Shown here: in pieces, positions 13,575 through 19,396 of the stretch
Position numbering within the stretch: position 1 is the stretch's first letter
Layout: the number at the start of each line of letters is the position of its first letter
NCBI GenBank assembly: GCA_016871135.1
Contig: VFZQ01000017.1
Location: 1-19,396 of the forward strand
Length of the DNA: 19,396 bases
Source: Acidobacteriota bacterium
GTDB taxonomy: Bacteria; Acidobacteriota; Terriglobia; Bryobacterales; Bryobacteraceae
Direction: 5' to 3'
Position numbers and translations under genes: made by a program
The notes under the pieces: generated by a model
Told to the model about the DNA's origin: nothing
The model's database searches: none
The model's input: the letters and a program-made list of their open reading frames with translations, nothing else

Positions 13575-14516
13575 ATGCCTGAATTGATCATCGCTGTTGT
13601 GCTGATCCTCGTCGTTCTGATTGTCATTGCCAAGACCGCCGTCGTCGTGCCTCAGCAGAGCGCCTTTGTCGTCGAACGCCTCGGCCGCTTCAGCGGCACC
13701 CTTGACGCCGGCTTCCATGTGCTGGTTCCCTTCGTCGACGTGATCCGCTATAAACACACGCTCAAGGAATTGGCCATCGACATCCCGGAGCAAATTTGCA
13801 TCACCCGCGACAACGTGCAGGTCGCCGTCGACGGTGTGTTGTATCTCAAGGTGCTGAATCCCGAACGCGCTTCCTACGGCATTTCCGATTTCCGTTTTGC
13901 CATCATCCAACTCGCGCAAACCACGCTGCGCAGCGAGGTCGGCAAGATCGAACTCGACCGCACGTTCGAAGAGCGTACGACGATCAACATTTCCGTCGTC
14001 AGCGAACTCGACAAAGCCACCGAAGCCTGGGGCGTCAAGGTCATGCGCTACGAGATCAAGAACATTACGCCGCCGGCCGACATCCTTGGCGCCATGGAAA
14101 AGCAGATGCGCGCCGAGCGCGAAAAACGCGCCACGATTCTGAACTCCGAAGCCATCCGCGAAGCCGCCATCAACAAAGCCGAAGGCGAAAAGCAGATGGT
14201 CATCAAGGCGTCGGAAGCCAATCGCCAGCAGCAGATCAACGAGGCCGAAGGCGAGGCCAACGCCATCCGCACCATCGCCGAAGCGACCGCGCTAGGCATC
14301 GAACGCGTCGCCGCGGCCATCCAAAGCGCCGGTGGCCGCGACGCCGTGCAACTCCGCGTCGCCGAACAATGGATCGCCGAATTCGGCAAGATGGCAAAGG
14401 TCAACAACACGATGATCGTGCCCGCCAATCTCGCCGATCTATCCAGCATGATGGCGTCGGCGATGGCCGTGATGAAGCAGACCTCGCAGCCCGCGCCGCC
14501 GCCGCCGGTGCGCTAG
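13575..14516 (+). CDS. qmcA: SPFH/Band 7 (stomatin-like, paraslipin) membrane protein
   Basis: This 313-residue protein has one N-terminal membrane anchor (about residues 4-24, LIIAVVLILVVLIVIAKTA). The SPFH domain follows with VPQQSAFVVERLGRFSGTL, GFHVLVPFVDVIRYKHTLKE and ITRDNVQVAVDGVLYLKV. A segment rich in Glu/Ala/Lys (about 175-250, AEREKRATILNSEAIREAAI and ASEANRQQQINEAEGEAN) should form the long coiled coil used for ring-like oligomers. The tail is Pro-rich. Sequence and neighbourhood match the QmcA/YbbK branch, which acts with NfeD at the inner membrane. AAGGAG lies 5 bases before the ATG. Its stop codon overlaps the stop of the convergent DUF6882-like gene by shared bases CTAG at 14513-14516. 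Confidence 0.92.
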   Translation: MPELIIAVVLILVVLIVIAKTAVVVPQQSAFVVERLGRFSGTLDAGFHVLVPFVDVIRYKHTLKELAIDIPEQICITRDNVQVAVDGVLYLKVLNPERASYGISDFRFAIIQLAQTTLRSEVGKIELDRTFEERTTINISVVSELDKATEAWGVKVMRYEIKNITPPADILGAMEKQMRAEREKRATILNSEAIREAAINKAEGEKQMVIKASEANRQQQINEAEGEANAIRTIAEATALGIERVAAAIQSAGGRDAVQLRVAEQWIAEFGKMAKVNNTMIVPANLADLSSMMASAMAVMKQTSQPAPPPPVR

Positions 14517-15244
14517 CGGTTGCCGAAGCGCAGTCGCTCGTAGCAGTGATGACAGAGCAATTGGATGTCGAGCGCCGCTGAGTTTCCGTCGGTCCATTCG
14601 CCGTCTCGCTCGAACACCTCTTGGCATGAGCCGCACCACGCGTCCGGCCACCGATTGTCCTCCGACGGCTCGGCCGAATACCACTGCTGCGCGGGTGCAT
14701 CTGCCAAGTGTGCGCAAACGAATGTCTCGAATCCCGAGCCATGATCGCCGCAATCTATCTCGCGGGCATTCGGGGCCTTCCGCTGTGCGCCATCCGCCCA
14801 TGCGATCGCGGTCATTACGAAATAAACAAAGCCGTATTCAACCGGGCACCGATATGCGCCCACGGCGCCGAGCACTTCCGCCGCGACCGCCGTCAACTCC
14901 CAGCCCAGATATTCGTCGTCATCAAGCATTTCCGCCAACAGCGGCGAATAGGAATGTTGGCGGCCGAACTCCCGAACCTGTTCCATTTGCAGGGTCGCTC
15001 GTTCGGGAATATGCGCATTCGCCCAACCCCATTTCCAAGTGTTCGAATTCCGGCCGGTCGAGCCAACCATCTGCACATCGGCGACAACCCTCGGAACACC
15101 GCCCTGGGAAAACACCAATCGCGCCTCGGATAGGTCGAAATCATAGTGCTCCCAATTACCAATGGAATACTCGCGGTCGCAAGCATCGTTTTTGCGCTGC
15201 AGCGCGTGTACCGCCTCGTGCAGGTACTTCTCAAAGGTCTCCAA
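14513..15244 (-). CDS. DUF6882-like protein with C-terminal double CxxC
   Basis: About 243 residues if translation starts at the TTG at 15244, two bases after the stop of the TIM-barrel gene. The frame stays open upstream to 15520, but that part only mirrors the neighbouring gene. A segment (DFDLSEARLVFSQGG, VVADVQMVGSTGR, NTWKWGWANAHIPE) resembles what I recall of DUF6882, proteins of unknown function that keep a W-x-W-G/A-W-A-N motif; this is from memory, not a search. The C-terminus carries CGSCQ and CHHC, a spacing that could hold one zinc ion. An HEAVH sequence lies only 9 residues from the proposed start, too early for a normal zinc-protease fold. No signal peptide or transmembrane segment is seen. 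The start codon is the least certain point. Confidence 0.6.
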   Translation of the reverse strand: METFEKYLHEAVHALQRKNDACDREYSIGNWEHYDFDLSEARLVFSQGGVPRVVADVQMVGSTGRNSNTWKWGWANAHIPERATLQMEQVREFGRQHSYSPLLAEMLDDDEYLGWELTAVAAEVLGAVGAYRCPVEYGFVYFVMTAIAWADGAQRKAPNAREIDCGDHGSGFETFVCAHLADAPAQQWYSAEPSEDNRWPDAWCGSCQEVFERDGEWTDGNSAALDIQLLCHHCYERLRFGNR

Positions 15245-15246
15245 AC

Positions 15247-16152
15247 CTAGATCCCAAACGCCTTCCGCAGCACCGCGTAACTCTTCGCCACCGCCGTCTG
15301 CGGCGTCTCCTTGCCCTCCATCTCCAGCGACACCCAGCCCTTGAATCCAGCGCCGCGCAGAATCTTCGCAATCCGCGGATAGTCCAGATCCAGCGTGTAC
15401 CACTCCCCGCCGCCGTAGTAGGTCTTCGCCTGCACGATCGTCGCGTGCGGCGCCAACTGCGCCAGACCCTCGTACGGATCGCCCGGATAGTTCCCCGTGT
15501 CGACGTTGACGCCCAGCCACGGCGAATTCACCGCCTTGTAAATCGTCAGCAGATTCTCAACCTTCGTCGTCAAGCCCCAGTGGTTTTCAAGCGCCAGCAT
15601 CACGCCCTCTTGCTCGCAAGTGCGAAGGCACTTTTGAATGCTGTCGATACACCAGTTGAAGGCGTCTTTATCGGTGTAGCCCGGCAGCGCCGGCTCATCG
15701 CCCTTCACTTTCATCAAGTCGTCGAACGACTTGATGGTCTTCCACCGTCCGGAATTCAAGCGCACGCAAGGGATCGAAAGCCGCGCCGCCAGTTGCAGGC
15801 ACTTCACCGTGTGATCAATATGCTTCTGCCGCTCGGCCGCGTCGGGGCTGACGAAATCCTGATGGATCGACAGCATTGGGAACGACAACCCGCGCTCGAA
15901 CGCCATCTTTTTCAATTTCCCGCAATACGCCGCGGTCTCCTCCGGCATCTGCCGGTGCAGAATCTCGACGCCGTCGAAACCCAATGAAGCCGCGTGCTCG
16001 ATGACCTTCTCGATCGGATACCGTTCGGTTCGAAAGTGCCAGTAGCTGTAGGTCGATACGGCCAGAGGAATGCGTCCCGTGAACGGCTCGGCGGCGGGAG
16101 CGGGCATGGCGAGAGCGGCCGGGGAAGCGAGGACAGCGCGGCGGGAAATCAT
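15247..16152 (-). CDS. Tat-exported sugar isomerase/epimerase-like TIM-barrel protein
   Basis: This 301-residue protein belongs to the xylose-isomerase-like TIM-barrel superfamily (sugar phosphate isomerases/epimerases, inosose dehydratase and IolE relatives). The N-terminus MISRRAVLASPAALAMPAPAA is a short twin-arginine signal. Barrel landmarks are LGFDGVEILHRQM, FPMLSIHQDF, MLALENHWG (Glu189, expected metal ligand), LGVNVDTGNYP (Asp218, expected metal ligand) and GWVSLEMEGKE (C-terminal glutamate). It likely interconverts or dehydrates a sugar outside the cytoplasm, possibly alongside exported Gfo/Idh/MocA enzymes like the one in this window; the substrate is unknown. No Shine-Dalgarno is visible. 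It is followed within two bases by the DUF6882-like gene and is divergent from the desaturase. Confidence 0.85.
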   Translation of the reverse strand: MISRRAVLASPAALAMPAPAAEPFTGRIPLAVSTYSYWHFRTERYPIEKVIEHAASLGFDGVEILHRQMPEETAAYCGKLKKMAFERGLSFPMLSIHQDFVSPDAAERQKHIDHTVKCLQLAARLSIPCVRLNSGRWKTIKSFDDLMKVKGDEPALPGYTDKDAFNWCIDSIQKCLRTCEQEGVMLALENHWGLTTKVENLLTIYKAVNSPWLGVNVDTGNYPGDPYEGLAQLAPHATIVQAKTYYGGGEWYTLDLDYPRIAKILRGAGFKGWVSLEMEGKETPQTAVAKSYAVLRKAFGI

Positions 16153-16209
16153 GATTTTTCTATTGTCGTCTATCGCGGCGGCCGTCTTACACCGATCAAT
16201 TGTTCAGAG

Positions 16210-16252
16210 GACCGAGCGGCGTCCCGCTCCGGTCTGATAACCTGATTAGAAT
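16210..16252 (+). promoter_or_regulatory. Inverted repeat and -10-like box before the desaturase
   Basis: GACC-GAGCGG at 16210-16219 and CCGCTC-C-GGTC at 16224-16234 form a 10-bp stem with a single bulged base and a 4-base loop. TAGAAT (16247-16252) matches the sigma-70 -10 at five of six positions and ends 9 bases before the ATG. The repeat would occupy the -35/spacer region, as an operator does. No good -35 is seen. Confidence 0.4.
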
Positions 16253-16261
16253 TACCCAACC

Positions 16262-17128
16262 ATGAGTCATGCAGTAAAGGGGGTAACCCCGATCTCCACC
16301 AACCGGGAAGTGAACTGGATCACCGTCATCTTCCTTGCCTTCTTTCACACGGGCGCGCTGGCGGCCCCGTTCTACTTCGAATGGAAGTCCGTCGCGGTGA
16401 TGGCGCTGCTCTATTGGATCACCATCGGTTGGGGCATCGGCATGGGCTACCATCGCCTGCATACCCACCGGTCCTACATCGTCCCGAAGTGGATCGAATA
16501 TCTCTTCGCAATCTGCGGCACGATGACCCTCGAAGGCGGACCGATCTTCTGGGTTGCGACGCATCGCATTCACCACCAGAACTCCGACCAGGAGGGCGAT
16601 CCCCATACGCCCCGCGACGGCAAGTGGTGGTCGCACATCGGCTGGATCATCTTCGGCGAAGCCAAGCACAATAAGACCGAACTGCTGGCCAAATTCACGC
16701 CCGATCTCGCCAAGGATCCCTTCTACCGCTGGCTGAATACCTGGCACTTCGTCCCGGTGACGATCTCCTCGATCCTCATCTGGTACTTTGGCGGCTTTTC
16801 AATGTTCCTCTGGGCCGTCTGCTTCCGCATCACACTCGGCCTCCACTCCACCTGGCTCGTTAACTCCGCCACCCACCTCTGGGGCGGACGCCGCTTCGAC
16901 ATCCGCGACGACTCCCGCAACTCCTGGTGGGTCGCGCTGCTCACCTTCGGCGAAGGCTGGCACAATAACCACCACGCGCATCCGAACTCGGCGCGGCACG
17001 GTTTGGCCTGGTACGAACTCGATATGACCTGGCTGCAAATCCGGGCCCTTGAACTGATCGGGCTCGCGAAGAAGGTCAAGGTTGCGACGGTGGATATGGA
17101 GTCGTCGCTGGCTCGTAAAGTCGCCTAA
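16262..17128 (+). CDS. Fatty acid (acyl-CoA delta-9 type) desaturase
   Basis: This 288-residue integral membrane di-iron enzyme introduces a double bond in a saturated acyl chain using O2 and electrons from a separate donor. All three histidine boxes are intact: HRLHTH (His64-His69), HRIHH (His101-His105) and HNNHH (His234-His238). The surrounding text (GMGYHRLHTHRSY, WVATHRIHHQNSDQEGDPH, GEGWHNNHHAHPNSARHG) is typical of the stearoyl-CoA desaturase family. Hydrophobic segments lie near residues 20-55, 75-95 and 160-195. It lacks the fused cytochrome b5 domain of fungal enzymes. There is no Shine-Dalgarno, and the only -10-like box is very close to the ATG, so the mRNA may be leaderless. Its stop overlaps that of the kinase gene (17125-17128). 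Confidence 0.93.
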   Translation: MSHAVKGVTPISTNREVNWITVIFLAFFHTGALAAPFYFEWKSVAVMALLYWITIGWGIGMGYHRLHTHRSYIVPKWIEYLFAICGTMTLEGGPIFWVATHRIHHQNSDQEGDPHTPRDGKWWSHIGWIIFGEAKHNKTELLAKFTPDLAKDPFYRWLNTWHFVPVTISSILIWYFGGFSMFLWAVCFRITLGLHSTWLVNSATHLWGGRRFDIRDDSRNSWWVALLTFGEGWHNNHHAHPNSARHGLAWYELDMTWLQIRALELIGLAKKVKVATVDMESSLARKVA

Positions 17129-19396
17129 AACTTCTTCCGCATCAACCGGTCCAACCATCCGGCGCGGCGATTGAAGTCTTCCAGCATCCAGATGTCGCCC
17201 TTGGAGGCGTGTACGGACGTCAGAAAGCTTTTCCCATCCGGATGCAGGCTGAAGCCCCTGTATGGGAAATCGCCTTGTAGATCGGCAAAATCCAGCCCGG
17301 CGGGCGCGGGACCGAGGTCGCCCGCGGTCTGCTCACGGCCGTTTCCCACGTCGATCCTGCCGAGTAGCAAACGCCGATTCGCGGCGACTCGAATTCCATA
17401 GAGGGAATTGCCATCCTTGGCCCAGCCATACGTCAGCCATTGCTGATCGCTCAATGTCTTTTTCTGTTTCCCGTCCGGACTGGCCAGAACAAGCTTGTGG
17501 CCATCGTTCCATGCGATCCAGTCGCCCCGAGGCGACCATCGTACGGGGTTTGAATCGGACGCGTAAGAGACGAGTTCGGGTTCACGGTTAGCGCCAACGC
17601 GCATTTTCATGACGGCGGGCTTGCCCTGATGTAGAGAGTAGTAAGCCAGCCAATTCCCATCTGGAGACCAGACGGGGCCGCGCTGAAACACGCGATTCGG
17701 ATCCTGGTACAACGCTGTCGGCGTTCCGCCGGCAAGCGGCGAAATCCAGATGTCGACCGTAGCGCCGATTGTGCGCCGGTACGCGACGCGGGAACCGTCG
17801 GGAGAGATTGCGCAATCCTGGAACAGCCATACGCTTTCGGCGAAATCCGCCGCGTTGGCGATCAACCGCTCCGAGTTGTCGCGCCGGTTGCGTAACCAAA
17901 TCGTTGCAACACCGTCTCGATCCGACCCATAGGCAAATTGGACGCCATCGGGCGACCACGCCGGTGCAACCTCATTCCGGTCAGTGGCGAGCACCGGGAT
18001 CGCGGCCCGGCCGTCGACGGGCACTTCGACCAGATCGTATCCCACTTCCCCGGCCTGGAAAACGACCTTGCGCCCGTCACGCGAGATCGAGTGATTTCTT
18101 TCTTGTGCTTCGCCTGGCGTTAGTTCGATTTCGCGCCCGCTTTGTAAATCTCGATTTCGAAGATGGCTGTTGGAAGTGGAATTGATGGTCCAGATGATAT
18201 TGCTGTCGGATGCCCAGACGAAGCTTGCATTGAAGCCGCCCCAGCCATGATCGTGTGAGTGAATTCGCGGTTCGCTGCCATCCAGGGGAATCTCCCAAAA
18301 CTCCGATCGCGGCGCGGCGCCGTTCATCAAGCCCAGTCTCCTGCCGTCCGGGCTAAATTGAATGCGGAACTGCCAACCCCAAGCCGCCCGCAGTTGAGCG
18401 ACGGACGCTTGCGGAAACGGCCGCGGTGGGGCGCCGGGCGGAGAAGAGAGCATTACCGCATGACGGCCTTCCGGTTGCGCCGCTACGACCGCCATCGTCC
18501 TCCCGTCCGGCGAAAGAGCGGCCTGCTCGACGCCGTCCAAAATCAGCTCCCCTGCGCCTCCCGCAACCCCGATTGACCACAGGCTCCGCTTCTTGCCCGG
18601 GCGGCTGACGATGTAGTAAATCCGCGTGCCGTCGGGTGTCCACAGCGGATAGGAACACGAAGAGTCCTGGTGCGTAATCTGTGTCGCCGCGGGCGATCCG
18701 AGCTTCTTGATAAAGATCTGAAATACGCCGTCCACCTCGCCGGCATAGGCGATCCGCCCGCCGTCGGGCGAAAACGCCGGCATCGTTTGAATGCCGGCAT
18801 CGGTTGCGATCGGAACATACCGCCCCGGAATCGCCGGCGCCTCAAGCCACAGCATCGCCAAAACGAACCCGGCGACTGGCGCCGCCGCAATGACGGGCGC
18901 GGTGCGCTTCGGCTTGACCGCTACGGCCGGCGCGCTTTCCGAAACAGGTTCGCGCCACTGCGTCAAATCGAGAAACAGATCCCGCGTCGATTCATACCGC
19001 TGCGCCGGCTCCTTTGCCAGGCAACGATCGATCACACGCCGCGCCGGTCCCCGCAACACCTCCGCCAGCGGCGCCGCGTCCTCGCGAATGATCGCGGCCA
19101 GCGTTTCGGCAATGGTCGATCTCTCAAACGCCTTGTGGCCCGAAAGCATTTCATGCACGATAAGCCCCAGCGAAAATTGGTCCGTCCGTCCATCGACATC
19201 CTCGCTGCCGCTTGCCTGTTCCGGGCTAATGTAGGACGCCGTACCCACAATCGTCCCTGGGTCGGTCAACGTCAAAGTCTCCGTCGCATCGCTCGGCGCG
19301 GGTGCGCGGCGGATCGATTTTGCGAGTCCAAAATCCAGGATCTTGACGCGGCCCTCCGCCGTCACCATGATGTTGTCCGGCTTTAGCCCCCATATC
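17125..19396 (-). CDS. Ser/Thr protein kinase fused to a WD40/TolB-like propeller (partial, N-terminus off the window)
   Basis: The gene enters from the right edge, so the kinase N-lobe is missing. Visible kinase parts are LKPDNIMV (catalytic loop), VKILDFGLAK (DFG), GTASYISPEQ (APE equivalent), DQFSLGLIVHEMLSG, and RRVIDRCLAKEPAQRY. One transmembrane helix follows (VIAAAPVAGFVLAMLWLEAP), then about 550 residues of PD40/WD40-like repeats marked by SPDG: FSPDGGRIAYAGE, LSPDGRTMAV, SPDGVQFAYGSDRDG, SPDGSRVAYRR, SPDGNWLAYYS. This is the standard Acidobacteria/Solibacter receptor-kinase layout, with the kinase in the cytoplasm and the propeller outside as presumed sensor. In the last bases of the window, the three residues before LKPDN read I-W-G where HRD is expected, so the catalytic aspartate is apparently absent; the edge position calls for caution. 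Confidence 0.9.
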   Translation of the reverse strand, partial: IWGLKPDNIMVTAEGRVKILDFGLAKSIRRAPAPSDATETLTLTDPGTIVGTASYISPEQASGSEDVDGRTDQFSLGLIVHEMLSGHKAFERSTIAETLAAIIREDAAPLAEVLRGPARRVIDRCLAKEPAQRYESTRDLFLDLTQWREPVSESAPAVAVKPKRTAPVIAAAPVAGFVLAMLWLEAPAIPGRYVPIATDAGIQTMPAFSPDGGRIAYAGEVDGVFQIFIKKLGSPAATQITHQDSSCSYPLWTPDGTRIYYIVSRPGKKRSLWSIGVAGGAGELILDGVEQAALSPDGRTMAVVAAQPEGRHAVMLSSPPGAPPRPFPQASVAQLRAAWGWQFRIQFSPDGRRLGLMNGAAPRSEFWEIPLDGSEPRIHSHDHGWGGFNASFVWASDSNIIWTINSTSNSHLRNRDLQSGREIELTPGEAQERNHSISRDGRKVVFQAGEVGYDLVEVPVDGRAAIPVLATDRNEVAPAWSPDGVQFAYGSDRDGVATIWLRNRRDNSERLIANAADFAESVWLFQDCAISPDGSRVAYRRTIGATVDIWISPLAGGTPTALYQDPNRVFQRGPVWSPDGNWLAYYSLHQGKPAVMKMRVGANREPELVSYASDSNPVRWSPRGDWIAWNDGHKLVLASPDGKQKKTLSDQQWLTYGWAKDGNSLYGIRVAANRRLLLGRIDVGNGREQTAGDLGPAPAGLDFADLQGDFPYRGFSLHPDGKSFLTSVHASKGDIWMLEDFNRRAGWLDRLMRKKF

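Noticed and set aside
14626..15987. A 453-codon plus-strand open frame
   Set aside because: It is antisense to the DUF6882-like and TIM-barrel genes and has a proline/arginine-rich, unstructured translation.
1..19396. CRISPR array, insertion sequence, prophage or toxin-antitoxin pair
   Set aside because: I found no evenly spaced direct repeats, no transposase or integrase motifs, no terminal inverted repeats flanking a gene, and no typical small toxin-antitoxin pair.

Overview
The window reads as chromosomal DNA of a GC-rich, heterotrophic, Gram-negative bacterium. It most resembles the Acidobacteriota of the Solibacter/Bryobacter type. That placement is an inference from gene content: Tat-exported sulfatase, Gfo/Idh/MocA oxidoreductase and sugar-isomerase-like proteins, a secreted S55 (SpoIVB-type) peptidase homologue, and a Ser/Thr kinase fused to a WD40-like propeller. 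No rRNA or marker gene is present to prove it. I see no phage, insertion sequence, CRISPR array or plasmid gene.

Layout. Positions 1-4209 hold a minus-strand run: a secreted S55-type peptidase homologue, a secreted beta-propeller protein, and the start of an NAD(P)-binding reductase cut by the window edge. A non-coding stretch with a tRNA-Cys(GCA) gene follows (4520-4594, minus). On the plus strand, 4707-6534 carries a small YtxH-like protein and, one base later, a RocA/PruA-type 1-pyrroline-5-carboxylate dehydrogenase, closed by a strong hairpin terminator. Next come a type I sulfatase (6670-8079), a secreted NTF2-like/Ig-like protein (8119-8949) and a TTG-started hypothetical protein (8998-9501).

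Two minus-strand genes face these across a GC-rich convergent terminator: a 168-residue protein of unknown function, and upstream of it a 453-residue winged-helix AAA+ ATPase. A strikingly AT-rich, palindrome-bearing stretch separates them. The ATPase is divergent from a Tat-exported Gfo/Idh/MocA oxidoreductase (11623-12966). After a terminator comes the classic NfeD-SPFH membrane pair (13140-14516). This converges, with overlapping stop codons, on a minus-strand pair: a Tat-exported TIM-barrel isomerase-like protein and a DUF6882-like protein with two CxxC motifs. Divergent from that pair is an acyl-lipid/acyl-CoA desaturase (16262-17128), which in turn converges, again with overlapping stops, on a kinase-propeller gene running off the right edge.

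Themes. The sulfatase, oxidoreductase and TIM-barrel protein fit extracytoplasmic breakdown of sulfated or modified sugars. The P5C dehydrogenase serves proline/arginine catabolism. NfeD-SPFH and the desaturase concern membrane organisation and fluidity. I did not find a clear multi-gene novel defence or metabolic system. The observations I rate highest are: (1) the S55 homologue, whose catalytic blocks occur in the reverse order to SpoIVB, as in a circular permutation; (2) the kinase, whose catalytic-loop HRD appears as I-W-G at the extreme window edge; and (3) the ATPase/unknown-protein pair around the AT-rich palindromic spacer.
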